NCBI RefSeq assembly: GCF_016598475.1 | Contig: NZ_JAEMUX010000064.1 | Span: forward strand, 1-50,935 | Reading direction: 5' to 3' | From: Streptomyces adelaidensis | GTDB taxonomy: Bacteria; Actinomycetota; Actinomycetes; Streptomycetales; Streptomycetaceae | DNA length: 50,935 bases | Shown here: piece after piece, positions 1-8,530 of the stretch | How positions within the stretch are numbered: the stretch's first letter is position 1 | Layout of the letters: each line of letters opens with the position of its first letter | Position numbers and translations under genes: made by a program | The notes under the pieces: model-generated | Told to the model about the DNA's origin: nothing | The model's database searches: none | The model's input: only the letters and a program-made list of their open reading frames with translations

Positions 1-10
1 GCCGCTGGCA

Positions 11-41
11 GCGCCCCTTGAGGGGCGCGGGGAACTGCGCG
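11..41. repeat. Intergenic GC-rich repeat, copy 1
   Basis: The arms gcgcccc (11-17) and ggggcgc (22-28) form a 7-bp hairpin. It overlaps a 21-nt block at 21-41 that recurs without mismatch at 9476-9496. Both copies lie in non-coding DNA at gene ends. From general familiarity, a GGGGCGCGGGGAACTGCGCG-type block is common between Streptomyces genes; its function is unknown to me. Confidence 0.6.
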
Positions 42-132
42 CTCAGTACGAATCACCGACGGCCGACGAACGCTCCTGACCCCAACACCCCATCCTCCGC
101 GGAAGCCGCGGAAGCCGCGGAAGCCGCGGAAG

Positions 133-1065
133 CTAGAGCCACCCAGCGAACTCCAACAACAACTCCGCGTCCTGCACCCGCCCCACCCGCCGAGCCCGAA
201 CCCCCGACTCCACGGCCCGGAACAACGTCCACCCCCGCAACCGCTCCTGATCCACATCCAACGACTCGGCCAGCTTCCTCACCCGCCGCCGAGTGATCGC
301 CGCCCCCGACGGCGACGCGATCAGATCCTCGACCCGGTCCCGCACCAGCCGCGCCAGATCGAACGCGCACTCCCCGACCACCGGATCGGGCCCGACGGCC
401 AGCCAGGGCAACCGCTCCCCGGCGAGCACCTTGCTCTGCCGGAACGTCCCGTGCAGCAACCGCTCCTCGGGCTCGGACCCGAGCAGTTCCGCACGAGCGG
501 CCAGCGCGGCGTCGACCAGGGCCCGTACCTCGGCGTCCCCGGCGGAGCCGTCCCGCATCAGCTCGGCCTGCCGCCCGGTCCGCTCGGCGACGGTCTCGAA
601 GACATGCGCCCCGGGCGGCTCGACCCAGAGCCGCCGCAACGTCGCCGCGGCCTCCAGCAGCGCCTTCGGCTCGGGCAGCGACCGCACCGACAGGTCCGGG
701 CTCAGCCGCTCCAGCAGCAGCACGCCCTGACTGTCGCCGGGGTTGAGCAACCGCACAGCACCCCGCCCGTCCCAGTGGGCCAGCGCGGCCCGTTCGCTCT
801 CCGGCCGGGCCCGCTCGGGCGCCAGCTTGAGCACGGCGGGGGTGCCGTCGATCCGCCGGACGAGGAGCACCAGACTGCTGCGACCGCCGGGTGCCTGTAC
901 CCGCTCGACGGTCAACTCGCGTAGATCCAGGGCCTGTTGGGCCAGCACGGGCAGCTCCTCCAGCCACTCGCCGACCCCGTCGCCGCCGCCCGGCCGCCGT
1001 GTCTCGGCGAGCGCCCGCACGAGTCGCCGCGGCGGTTCGAAAGCCTCGAAAGCCATGCGAGCCAT
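133..1065 (-). CDS. Aminoglycoside phosphotransferase-like protein, probably a pseudokinase
   Basis: The 310-residue protein has the layout of the APH(6)/hydroxyurea phosphotransferase family. A lysine in the N-lobe (AVLKLAPE, near K80) fits the ATP-binding lysine, and the C-lobe has the Brenner-like stretch LLHGTFRQSKVL (about 203-214) followed by LAVGPDPVVGECAFDLA (about 222-238). In active members the first motif reads HGDxHxxNVL and the second carries a metal-binding Asp. Here the catalytic Asp is Thr207, the Asn position is Lys212 and the metal Asp position is Gly225. It is therefore probably not a working kinase and should not be read as a resistance gene. Function is unknown. A second in-frame ATG three codons in is an alternative start. 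The next gene on the same strand starts 483 bp upstream. Confidence 0.75.
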   Translation of the reverse strand: MARMAFEAFEPPRRLVRALAETRRPGGGDGVGEWLEELPVLAQQALDLRELTVERVQAPGGRSSLVLLVRRIDGTPAVLKLAPERARPESERAALAHWDGRGAVRLLNPGDSQGVLLLERLSPDLSVRSLPEPKALLEAAATLRRLWVEPPGAHVFETVAERTGRQAELMRDGSAGDAEVRALVDAALAARAELLGSEPEERLLHGTFRQSKVLAGERLPWLAVGPDPVVGECAFDLARLVRDRVEDLIASPSGAAITRRRVRKLAESLDVDQERLRGWTLFRAVESGVRARRVGRVQDAELLLEFAGWL

Positions 1066-1092
1066 GTGCGAGTAGTTCCCTTCGGACCGTGA

Positions 1093-1548
1093 TCAGGTGC
1101 GCGGTGCCGCCGACGCGGAGGCACCGGCCGCCCGCTCGGCGAGACCAGGGAAGGCTACGCTTCCGCCCCGCCACCGCACCGCCCGCACCGCCGCTTCCCG
1201 CAGCGCCTCGGCCGCCGTACGCCGCCGCTCACCCTCGGCCGCCCGTACGAGATCGGAGTACACCCCGGCCACCCGCTCCTCCAGCTCGGCGGCGAGCCGT
1301 ACGGCGGAGTCGGAGTCCGTGACCGGGAACGGCAGGGCGTACCCGGCGGCCCCCGCGGCGGGCTTGCCGTCCAGGTCGCGCACCACGCGGGCGAGCTCGT
1401 CCCGGCGGGCCCGGTGGGCGTCGTACGCCTCCCGCGCCTCGCTCCGCCGGTCCTCGCCGATCTTCCCGCCGACGACCCCGTACCCGTAGACGGCGGCGTG
1501 CTCGGCGTCGAGCGCCGCCTGTACCGCCGTCAGCTCCCCGCCGCTCAC
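1093..1548 (-). CDS. DUF4439 ferritin-like domain protein
   Basis: This 151-residue, Ala/Arg/Glu-rich, almost wholly helical protein matches the actinobacterial DUF4439 family. The N-terminal helix has LDAEHAAVYGYGVVGG (about 13-28), the typical start of that ferritin-like four-helix bundle, with Glu16/His17 as possible metal ligands. No signal peptide is visible. The start codon overlaps the end of the upstream lipoprotein gene by 4 bp, so the two are probably translationally coupled. Metal binding or oxidase activity is not established; some ferritin-like ligands are hard to place, so it may be structural only. Confidence 0.75.
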   Translation of the reverse strand: MSGGELTAVQAALDAEHAAVYGYGVVGGKIGEDRRSEAREAYDAHRARRDELARVVRDLDGKPAAGAAGYALPFPVTDSDSAVRLAAELEERVAGVYSDLVRAAEGERRRTAAEALREAAVRAVRWRGGSVAFPGLAERAAGASASAAPRT

Positions 1549-2075
1549 TTCGCACCCTCCGTCAGCAAGTAGGCGTGCCCGGCCCCGGCCGCCGCGACCG
1601 AAGCCATCAGCCGGGCCACCTCGCCCTCCACCTCCAGCAGCGCCTTCGCCCGCCGGTCGGCGAGAGCCCGCTCGGCGGCGGCCAGCTCGGCGAGGGCGGA
1701 CTTCGGGTCCTCGGGCACGGGGGAGGGGACGGCCGAAGCGGAGGGCGACGCGGACGGCGAAGCACTCGTCTCACCCGTGCTCTTCCCGCCCCCGAACGCC
1801 CGGGCATGCCGTACGGTCTCCGCCCGCAGCGGTGTCAGCAGCGCGGTCAGGTCCGGATGTGCGGCGAGCGCGGCGTCGTACCGCTCCACCAGCTCCCCGC
1901 TGTCCCGCGCCACCCGAGTCCGCGCCCGCTCCGCCGCCGAAGTACCGCCCCCGGCGGCATCGGGCCCCTCACCCCCGGACGAGCACCCCACGAGCAGACC
2001 CGCACCCGCGGCCCCGACCAGCAGACTCCTTCGGCGCGGCCCCGACGGGGTACGCGACGGCACGGTGAACGACAC
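1545..2075 (-). CDS. Tat-type lipoprotein, hypothetical
   Basis: The 176-residue protein begins with a twin-arginine-like signal (GPRRRSLLVG, about 12-21), a hydrophobic stretch and a lipobox LLVGC with Cys31. A Gly/Ser linker follows, then a helical domain of about 130 residues interrupted by a Ser/Pro-rich spacer near 105-125. It is predicted to be exported and lipid-anchored outside the membrane. It shares a 4-bp overlap with the downstream ferritin-like gene and is divergent from rimP. The helical domain is itself weakly ferritin-like, so the pair may be related, but I do not recognise a named family. The start is GTG. Confidence 0.7.
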   Translation of the reverse strand: MSFTVPSRTPSGPRRRSLLVGAAGAGLLVGCSSGGEGPDAAGGGTSAAERARTRVARDSGELVERYDAALAAHPDLTALLTPLRAETVRHARAFGGGKSTGETSASPSASPSASAVPSPVPEDPKSALAELAAAERALADRRAKALLEVEGEVARLMASVAAAGAGHAYLLTEGAK

Positions 2076-2272
2076 GGCAGACGTCCTCAGAGGGGTCGTA
2101 CGAACAAAAGAGCGGTGTGATCACGGTACCCGTGCGATCCCCTCGCACACGCCACCACCGCGCGCCCGCCCGACGGAACCCGCGTGGACGGCAACACCCT
2201 CGCGGAGCGGATACCCTTTGACCTGACACGCGCCCTACCCACAACAGCACACGCGGCCGAGGAGTCACCCGG

Positions 2273-2785
2273 ATGAGCACCACCCAGAGCGAGAGGCTGC
2301 GAGAACTTCTGGAACCGCTCGTACGCTCGCAGGGCCTCGATCTCGAAGAGATCGCAGTGGACTCGGTCGGCCGCAAGCGAGTGCTGCGCGTGGTGGTCGA
2401 CTCGGACGAGGGCGCGGATCTGGACGCGGTCGCCGACGTCAGCCGCGCCGTCTCGGCCAAGCTGGACGAGACGGACGCGATGGGACAGGCGGAGTACACC
2501 CTGGAAGTCGGTACGCCGGGCGCCGAGCGCGCCCTGACCGAACACCGCCACTACCACCGCGCCGTGGACCGGCTGGTCAGGTTCCAGCTCCACGACGGCG
2601 CCGGTGAGCTGGTGGCCCGCATCCTGACCGTGGACGACGACGGCCTCGACCTCGAAGTGCCCGGAGTGAAGGGCCGCAAGGCCACCACCCGCAGACTCGC
2701 CTTCGAAGAGATCGACAGGGCCCGCGTCCAGGTCGAGTTCAACCGCAAGGACAAGACGGACATGACGGAAGAAGAGGAGGCGTAG
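2273..2785 (+). CDS. rimP: Ribosome maturation factor RimP
   Basis: RimP helps assemble the 30S subunit. The 170-residue product has the two RimP domains: an N-terminal alpha/beta domain containing LLEPLVRSQGLDLEEIAV and VLRVVVDSDEG, and a C-terminal Sm-like domain from about residue 100. The signature YTLEVGTPGAERALTEHRHY bridges them. Its position directly before nusA is the standard bacterial order, and the gap to nusA is only 2 bp. The ATG follows a GAGGAG-type ribosome binding site near 2260. An acidic tail (TEEEEA) ends the protein. This is the first gene of the rimP-nusA-ylxR-infB cluster. Confidence 0.95.
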   Translation: MSTTQSERLRELLEPLVRSQGLDLEEIAVDSVGRKRVLRVVVDSDEGADLDAVADVSRAVSAKLDETDAMGQAEYTLEVGTPGAERALTEHRHYHRAVDRLVRFQLHDGAGELVARILTVDDDGLDLEVPGVKGRKATTRRLAFEEIDRARVQVEFNRKDKTDMTEEEEA

Positions 2786-2787
2786 CC

Positions 2788-3774
2788 GTGGACATCGACA
2801 TGAGCGCCCTGCGGGGCTTGGTACGGGAGAAGGAGATCTCCTTCGACCTGCTCGTCGAGGCGATCGAGGCGGCCCTCCTCATCGCCTACCACCGCACCGA
2901 GGGAAGCCGCCGGCACGCGCGCGTGGAGCTCAACCGGGAGACCGGCCACGTGACCGTGTGGGCGAAGGAGGATCCCGAGGACCTGGAGGAGGGGCAGGAG
3001 CCGCGTCCGTTCGACGACACCCCGTCGGACTTCGGCCGCATCGCCGCCACCACCGCCAAGCAGGTCATCCTGCAGCGTCTGCGGGACGCGGAGGACGATG
3101 CGACGCTCGGCGAGTACGCCGGCCGTGAGGGCGACATCGTCACCGGTGTGGTCCAGCAGGGCCGCGACCCGAAGAACGTGCTCGTCGACATCGGCAAGCT
3201 GGAGGCCATCCTGCCCGTGCAGGAGCAGGTCCCCGGCGAGGCGTACCAGCACGGCACACGGCTGCGGTCGTACGTCGTCCGGGTGGCGAAGGGTGTCCGC
3301 GGTCCGTCCGTCACCCTCTCGCGCACGCACCCGAATCTGGTGAAGAAGCTCTTCGCCCTGGAGGTGCCGGAGATCGCCGACGGTTCCGTCGAGATCTCCG
3401 CCATCGCACGTGAGGCCGGTCACCGGACGAAGATCGCGGTCCGCTCCACCCGCAGCGGCCTGAACGCCAAGGGTGCCTGCATCGGCCCGATGGGCGGCCG
3501 GGTGCGCAATGTCATGGCCGAGCTGAACGGCGAGAAGATCGACATCGTCGACTGGTCGGACGACCCGGCCGAGATGGTGGCGAACGCGCTCTCCCCGGCC
3601 CGGGTCTCCAAGGTCGACGTGGTGGACCTCGCGGCCCGCTCCGCGCGCGTGACGGTGCCGGACTACCAGCTCTCGTTGGCGATCGGCAAGGAGGGCCAGA
3701 ACGCCCGCCTCGCCGCCCGCCTCACCGGCTGGCGCATCGACATCCGTCCGGACACCGAGCAGCCGTCGGAGTAA
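2788..3774 (+). CDS. nusA: Transcription termination/antitermination factor NusA
   Basis: NusA binds RNA polymerase and nascent RNA to modulate pausing, termination and antitermination. The 328-residue product has the N-terminal polymerase-binding domain, an S1 domain in the middle (GDIVTGVVQQGRDPKNVLVD onward) and two KH domains; KH motifs are seen at GACIGPMGGRVRNV and LAIGKEGQNARLAARL. It lacks the C-terminal acidic repeats of proteobacterial NusA, as is normal in actinobacteria. The start is GTG, 2 bp after the rimP stop, with the AGGAGG of the rimP 3' end as ribosome binding site. Confidence 0.96.
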   Translation: MDIDMSALRGLVREKEISFDLLVEAIEAALLIAYHRTEGSRRHARVELNRETGHVTVWAKEDPEDLEEGQEPRPFDDTPSDFGRIAATTAKQVILQRLRDAEDDATLGEYAGREGDIVTGVVQQGRDPKNVLVDIGKLEAILPVQEQVPGEAYQHGTRLRSYVVRVAKGVRGPSVTLSRTHPNLVKKLFALEVPEIADGSVEISAIAREAGHRTKIAVRSTRSGLNAKGACIGPMGGRVRNVMAELNGEKIDIVDWSDDPAEMVANALSPARVSKVDVVDLAARSARVTVPDYQLSLAIGKEGQNARLAARLTGWRIDIRPDTEQPSE

Positions 3775-3798
3775 CCACTCGATCGGACGTCCGGACCG

Positions 3799-3812
3799 GC
3801 CCCTTCGGGGGC
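3799..3812. other. Small UUCG hairpin after nusA
   Basis: gcccc, ttcg, ggggc forms a 5-bp stem with a stable UUCG loop just after the nusA stop. There is no T-run, so it may only slow 3' decay or mark a processing site rather than terminate transcription. Confidence 0.35.
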
Positions 3813-3913
3813 TGCCGGGGGGCCGAGGGAATAGATCCAAGCCGCAGGTGGCTTAGATCACGACAACAACCGTTCGATTCTTGCCCCAAAGGGGTGAGGT
3901 CGGTGCGGGGAGG

Positions 3914-3927
3914 TAGACTTAGCGGTG
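3914..3927 (+). promoter_or_regulatory. Candidate -10 box for leaderless ylxR
   Basis: TAGACT at 3914-3919 fits the Streptomyces TANNNT -10 consensus and ends 5 nt before the GTG at 3925, the spacing expected for a leaderless mRNA. No convincing -35 box is seen. The overlapping ggggagg at 3907-3913 could instead be a ribosome binding site on the operon message. Confidence 0.35.
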
Positions 3928-4221
3928 TCTGGCCGGACGCGTGCCCATGCATGCCCTGAACGCACCTGTGTGGGGTGCAGGCAGCGATCGGCCAAGACCG
4001 GACTGCTGCGGGTCGTGGCGATCGAGGACGAATGTGCCCCCGATCCTCGCGGTACGCTGCCCGGCCGGGGTGCGTACGTACACCCCTCCCCAGTCTGTCT
4101 CGACCTGGCGGTCCGCCGCCGGGCGTTCACGAGGGCGCTGCGTGCCCCGGGAGCGCTCGACACAAAGGCGTTGCGCCGATACGTGGAGCAGACAACAGTT
4201 GCTGAGCAGGCAACACCGTAG
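3925..4221 (+). CDS. ylxR: YlxR family RNA/nucleoid-binding protein
   Basis: This 98-residue basic protein has the YlxR (DUF448) signature ERTCVGCRQR (about 12-21) and the GRGAYVHP motif (about 47-54). The family is encoded between nusA and infB in many Gram-positive bacteria. It folds as a small RNA-binding-like domain and in Bacillus relatives has been linked to transcription control; its role in Streptomyces is not settled. The GTG start at 3925 is chosen because the signature Cys residues then sit near the N-terminus as usual. About 150 bp separate it from nusA and from infB. Confidence 0.9.
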   Translation: MSGRTRAHACPERTCVGCRQRSAKTGLLRVVAIEDECAPDPRGTLPGRGAYVHPSPVCLDLAVRRRAFTRALRAPGALDTKALRRYVEQTTVAEQATP

Positions 4222-4334
4222 GACGTGCCGCACGGAGCCTCCGCGCGGCCCTGGTACCCCGCGAGTTGGAAGTAGGTCGAGATTGCGATGAGCACTCGAT
4301 GAGCACGCGATGAGTACGCCCATGAAGTAGCGAC

Positions 4335-4364
4335 GGTCCGGACGCACCCGGACCTAAAAAGGAG
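4335..4364 (+). promoter_or_regulatory. Hairpin abutting infB ribosome binding site
   Basis: ggtccgg (4335-4341) pairs with ccggacc (4348-4354) around a 6-nt loop. It ends 4 nt before AAGGAG at 4359-4364, which serves the infB GTG at 4369. Its closeness could affect ribosome access; this is inference from sequence only. Confidence 0.35.
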
Positions 4365-4368
4365 CGAA

Positions 4369-7300
4369 GTGGCTAAGGTCCGGGTATACGAACTCGCCAA
4401 GGAGTTCGGGGTTGAGAGCAAGGTCGTCATGGCCAAGCTCCAGGAACTCGGTGAATTCGTCCGTTCGGCGTCCTCGACGATCGAGGCGCCCGTTGTACGC
4501 AAACTGACCGATGCCCTCCAGCAGGGCAATGGGGGCGGCAAGCCCGCTCCCCGCAAGGCCGCCCCGGCTCGTCCGGCGGCCCCCTCTCCCGCGCAGGGCG
4601 CCCGTCCGGGCGCACCGCGTCCGGGTCCGGCCGCACCGAAGCCGCCCGTGGCGGAGAAGCCCGCGGCCCAGACCCCGGCTCCGGGCCCGCGCCCGACGCC
4701 CGGTCCCAAGCCGCCGGCGCCGAAGCCCGCTCCGGCCTCCCCGGCCCCGAGCGTGCCCGAGTTCCAGGCGCCCCCGTCGGCTCCGGTCGCCCCGTCGTCC
4801 CCGCGTCCGGGCGTTCGCCCCGGCCCCGGTGCGCCGCGGCCCGGTGGCCAGCGTCCGGGCGGCCCCGGCCAGGACCGTGGTCAAGACCGCGGTCAGGACC
4901 GTGGGCAGGAGCGTGGGCAGGAGCGTGGCGACCGTGGCCAGGCGCAGCGTCCCGGTGGTCAGCGTCCGGAGCGTTCCGGTGGCGGGGGTGCCCCCAAGCC
5001 GGGCGGTGCCCGTCCGGCCGGTCCGCGTCCCGGTAACAACCCCTTCACCTCCGGTGGCTCCACCGGCATGGGTCGCCCGCAGGCGCCCCGTCCGGGTGGC
5101 GCGCCGCGCCCCGGTGGTCCCGGTGGCGCCCAGGGTGGGGGTCCGCGTCCGCAGACCCCCGGCCAGGCTCCCCGCCCGCAGGGCGGCCCCGGTGGCGCTC
5201 CGCGTCCCCAGGGCGGTCCGGGCGGTGCCCGTCCGACTCCGGGTGGCATGCCCCGTCCGCAGGCGCCCCGTCCCGGCGGTGGCCCCGGCGGTAACCGTCC
5301 GAACCCGGGCATGATGCCGCAGCGTCCGGCTGCCGGCCCGCGTCCCGGCGGCGGTGGCCCCGGTGGCCGCGGTCCCGGTGGTGGCGGCGGCGGTCGTCCC
5401 GGTGGTCCCGGTGGTGGCGGCGGCGGTCGTCCGGGTGGCGGCGGCTTCGCCGGTCGTCCCGCTGGTCCCGGTGGCGGTGGCGGCGGCTTCGCCGGTCGTC
5501 CCGGCGGTCCCGGTGGCGGCGGTGGCGGTTTCGCCGGTCGTCCCGGTGGTCCGGGTGGCGGCGGTGGCCGTCCCGGCTTCGGCGGTCGTCCCGGTGGTCC
5601 GGGCGCACGTGGTGGCACGCAGGGCGCCTTCGGTCGTCCCGGCGGTCCCGCGCGTCGTGGTCGCAAGTCGAAGCGGCAGAGGCGCCAGGAGTACGAGGCC
5701 ATGCAGGCCCCGTCGGTCGGCGGCGTGATGCTGCCTCGCGGCAACGGACAGTCCGTCCGCCTGTCGCGCGGTGCGTCCCTCACCGACTTCGCCGAGAAGA
5801 TCGGCGCCAACCCGGCGTCGCTCGTCGGCGTGATGATGAACCTCGGCGAGATGGTCACTGCCACGCAGTCCGTCTCCGACGAGACGCTGAGGCTCCTCGC
5901 GGACGAGATGAACTTCGTCCTCGAGATCGTCAGCCCCGAGGAGGAGGACCGCGAGCTGCTCGAGTCCTTCGACATCGAGTTCGGCGAGGACGAGGGTGGC
6001 GAGGAGTTCCTCGTCGCGCGTCCGCCGGTCGTGACCGTCATGGGTCACGTCGACCACGGTAAGACCCGACTGCTGGACACCATCCGCAAGACGAACGTCG
6101 TCGCGGGCGAGGCCGGCGGTATCACGCAGCACATCGGTGCGTACCAGGTCGCCACCCAGGTCAACGAAGAAGAGCGTCGCATCACCTTCATCGACACCCC
6201 GGGTCACGAGGCGTTCACCGCCATGCGTGCCCGTGGTGCCAAGTCGACCGACATCGCGATCCTCGTGGTGGCGGCCAACGACGGTGTGATGCCCCAGACG
6301 ATCGAGGCGCTGAACCACGCCAAGGCGGCCGGTGTGCCGATCGTGGTCGCGGTCAACAAGATCGACGTCGAGGGTGCCGACCCGACCAAGGTGCGCGGTC
6401 AGCTCACCGAGTTCGGTCTGGTGGCCGAGGAGTACGGCGGCGACACCATGTTCGTCGACATCTCCGCCAAGCAGGGTCTGAACATCGACTCCCTGCTGGA
6501 GGCCGTGGTTCTGACCGCGGACGCCTCGCTCGACCTGCGGGCCAACCCGGAGCAGGACGCGCAGGGCATCGCGATCGAGTCCCACCTCGACCGGGGCCGC
6601 GGCGCCGTCGCGACCGTCCTGGTCCAGCGAGGCACCCTGCGGGTCGGCGACACCATGGTGGTCGGCGACGCGTACGGCCGTGTCCGCGCGATGCTCGACG
6701 ACAAGGGCGAGAACGTGGAAGAGGCGGGTCCCTCGACCCCGGTCCTCGTCCTCGGTCTCACCAACGTGCCGGGTGCCGGCGACAACTTCCTGGTTGTCGA
6801 CGAGGACCGTACGGCCCGTCAGATCGCCGAGAAGCGGGCGGCGCGCGAGCGCAACGCCAACTTCGCCAGGCGCGGAGTCCGGTTCTCCCTGGAGAACCTG
6901 GACGAGGCCCTCAAGGCCGGTCTGGTGCAGGAACTCAACCTCATCATCAAGGGCGACGCGTCCGGTTCGGTGGAGGCTCTCGAGTCCTCGCTGCTCCAGC
7001 TCGACGTCGGCGAAGAGGTCGACATCCGCATCCTGCACCGCGGCGTCGGTGCGGTCACCGAGTCGGACATCGACCTGGCGACCGGCTCCGACGCGATCGT
7101 CATCGGCTTCAACGTCCGCGCTGCGGGCCGCGCGGCGCAGATGGCGGAGCGCGAGGGCGTCGACGTCCGGTACTACTCGGTGATCTACCAGGCCATCGAG
7201 GAGATCGAGGCGGCCCTCAAGGGCATGCTCAAGCCGGAGTACGAGGAGGTCGAGCTCGGCACGGCGGAGATCCGCGAGGTCTTCAAGTCGTCCAAGCTGG

Positions 7301-7542
7301 GCAACATCGCCGGTGTCCTGGTCCGCTCCGGAGAGGTCAAGCGCAACACCAAGGCGCGCCTCGTCCGCGACGGCAAGGTCATCGCGGAGAGCCTCACCAT
7401 CTCCGGTCTGCGTCGCTTCAAGGACGACGTCACCGAGATCCGCGAAGGGTTCGAGGGCGGTATCAACCTCGGCAACTTCAACGACATCAAGGTCGACGAC
7501 GTCATCGCGACGTACGAGATGCGCGAGAAGCCGCGTTCATAA
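4369..7542 (+). CDS. infB: Translation initiation factor IF-2
   Basis: IF-2 is the GTPase that brings initiator fMet-tRNA to the 30S subunit and promotes subunit joining. The 1057-residue protein has an N-terminal IF2N domain (about 1-55), a very long Pro/Gly/Arg-rich linker (about 55-440), a second IF2N-like region near 460-530, then the G domain. G motifs seen are GHVDHGKT (about 559-566), DTPGH (about 609-613) and NKID (about 663-666); domains II-IV follow to the C-terminus. The linker holds GQDRG/GQERG repeats and Gly-rich units containing GGFAGRP. The GTG start at 4369 gives the conserved beginning AKVRVYELAKEFG. Confidence 0.97.
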   Translation: MAKVRVYELAKEFGVESKVVMAKLQELGEFVRSASSTIEAPVVRKLTDALQQGNGGGKPAPRKAAPARPAAPSPAQGARPGAPRPGPAAPKPPVAEKPAAQTPAPGPRPTPGPKPPAPKPAPASPAPSVPEFQAPPSAPVAPSSPRPGVRPGPGAPRPGGQRPGGPGQDRGQDRGQDRGQERGQERGDRGQAQRPGGQRPERSGGGGAPKPGGARPAGPRPGNNPFTSGGSTGMGRPQAPRPGGAPRPGGPGGAQGGGPRPQTPGQAPRPQGGPGGAPRPQGGPGGARPTPGGMPRPQAPRPGGGPGGNRPNPGMMPQRPAAGPRPGGGGPGGRGPGGGGGGRPGGPGGGGGGRPGGGGFAGRPAGPGGGGGGFAGRPGGPGGGGGGFAGRPGGPGGGGGRPGFGGRPGGPGARGGTQGAFGRPGGPARRGRKSKRQRRQEYEAMQAPSVGGVMLPRGNGQSVRLSRGASLTDFAEKIGANPASLVGVMMNLGEMVTATQSVSDETLRLLADEMNFVLEIVSPEEEDRELLESFDIEFGEDEGGEEFLVARPPVVTVMGHVDHGKTRLLDTIRKTNVVAGEAGGITQHIGAYQVATQVNEEERRITFIDTPGHEAFTAMRARGAKSTDIAILVVAANDGVMPQTIEALNHAKAAGVPIVVAVNKIDVEGADPTKVRGQLTEFGLVAEEYGGDTMFVDISAKQGLNIDSLLEAVVLTADASLDLRANPEQDAQGIAIESHLDRGRGAVATVLVQRGTLRVGDTMVVGDAYGRVRAMLDDKGENVEEAGPSTPVLVLGLTNVPGAGDNFLVVDEDRTARQIAEKRAARERNANFARRGVRFSLENLDEALKAGLVQELNLIIKGDASGSVEALESSLLQLDVGEEVDIRILHRGVGAVTESDIDLATGSDAIVIGFNVRAAGRAAQMAEREGVDVRYYSVIYQAIEEIEAALKGMLKPEYEEVELGTAEIREVFKSSKLGNIAGVLVRSGEVKRNTKARLVRDGKVIAESLTISGLRRFKDDVTEIREGFEGGINLGNFNDIKVDDVIATYEMREKPRS

Positions 7543-7740
7543 GTGGTTGGTCCATGCCGGCCGGGGGTGACTTGTTCACCGCCGGCCGGTGTGGCCGTCT
7601 CTGGGGGTTGTCGGGGCCCTGCCCGCGGGCGAAACAATCCCGTCGAGTCGGTGTCCCGTTCGTTGTACGGTTCTGATGTTCCTGCCCAGGCACCCGGGCA
7701 GGCCATCTATCCCGTACCGGCGGGTGAACCGGATACACAT

Positions 7741-8034
7741 ATGTACGTGGGGACTCTGTCCTTCGACCTCCTGCTCGGCGACGTACGGTCGCTGAAGGAG
7801 AAGCGCTCCGTCGTCCGCCCGATCGTCGCTGAACTCCAGCGCAAGTTCGCGGTGAGTGTGGCGGAGGTCGAGCACATGGATCTGCACCGCCGGGCCGTCA
7901 TCGGACTGGCGGTGGTCTCGGGCGACACCGGTCATCTGACCGACGTACTGGACCGGTGCGAGCGGCTGGTCGCCGGGCGCCCCGAGGTGGAACTTCTCTC
8001 GGTGAGACGTCGTCTCCACGGCGACGACGACTGA
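7741..8034 (+). CDS. DUF503 family protein
   Basis: This 97-residue protein matches DUF503 (YlxP family), normally encoded between infB and rbfA in Gram-positive bacteria. It is a small ferredoxin-fold-like protein with the motif SLKEKRSVVRPIVAELQRKF near the N-terminus and acid-rich HMDLHRRAVIGLAVVSGD in the middle. A longer open frame extends upstream but lacks family similarity, so ATG 7741 (MYVGTLSFDLLLGD) is chosen. Its function is not known; context suggests ribosome assembly or RNA binding. Confidence 0.88.
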   Translation: MYVGTLSFDLLLGDVRSLKEKRSVVRPIVAELQRKFAVSVAEVEHMDLHRRAVIGLAVVSGDTGHLTDVLDRCERLVAGRPEVELLSVRRRLHGDDD

Positions 8035-8080
8035 CCGAGAACTGATCAGAGAAACGCAGAACGAGCTAGGAGACGGACCA

Positions 8081-8530
8081 GTGGCCGACAACGCGCGTGC
8101 CAAGAGGCTGGCGGACCTCATCCGAGAGGTGGTGGCCAAGAAGCTGCTGCGTGGGATCAAGGACCCGCGACTCGGCTCACACGTCACCATCACGGACACC
8201 CGGGTGACCGGGGATCTGCGGGAGGCGACCGTCTTCTACACGGTGTACGGGGACGACGAGGAGCGGGCGGCCGCCGCCGCGGGACTGGAGAGCGCCAAGG
8301 GCGTCCTGCGTTCCGAGGTCGGGCGCGCCGCGGGCGTGAAGTTCACGCCGAGCCTCACCTTCGTGGCCGACGCCCTCCCCGACACCGCCAAGACCATCGA
8401 GGACCTCCTCGACAAGGCGCGGACCTCGGACGCCAAGGTGCGCGAGGACGCGTCCGGCGCCCAGTACGCCGGTGAGGCCGACCCGTACAAGAAGCCGGGC
8501 GACGAGGACGAGGACGACGCCGCAGAATGA
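8081..8530 (+). CDS. rbfA: 30S ribosome-binding factor RbfA
   Basis: RbfA binds the 30S subunit near the 5' end of 16S rRNA and is needed for late maturation and cold adaptation. The 149-residue protein has the single KH-like domain with RAKRLADLIREVVAKKL at the N-terminus, DPRLGSHVTITDTRVT and the later segment FTPSLTFVADALPDTAKTIE. An acidic tail of about 30 residues follows. The GTG start has TAGGAGA as ribosome binding site about 9 nt upstream. The stop overlaps the truB ATG by 4 bp, indicating coupling. Confidence 0.95.
   Translation: MADNARAKRLADLIREVVAKKLLRGIKDPRLGSHVTITDTRVTGDLREATVFYTVYGDDEERAAAAAGLESAKGVLRSEVGRAAGVKFTPSLTFVADALPDTAKTIEDLLDKARTSDAKVREDASGAQYAGEADPYKKPGDEDEDDAAE

Noticed and set aside
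2214..2241. Promoter for rimP with TTGACC and TACCCA
   Set aside because: The spacing of about 12 bp is too short for a normal sigma-70-type promoter.
2551..3840. A 429-residue leftward frame opposite rimP and nusA
   Set aside because: Antisense shadow; nusA and rimP motifs on the plus strand are unambiguous.
4354..7038. A long leftward open frame opposite infB
   Set aside because: It is an antisense shadow caused by GC-rich third positions of infB; the sequence is low complexity (Thr/Gly/Arg runs) with no family features.
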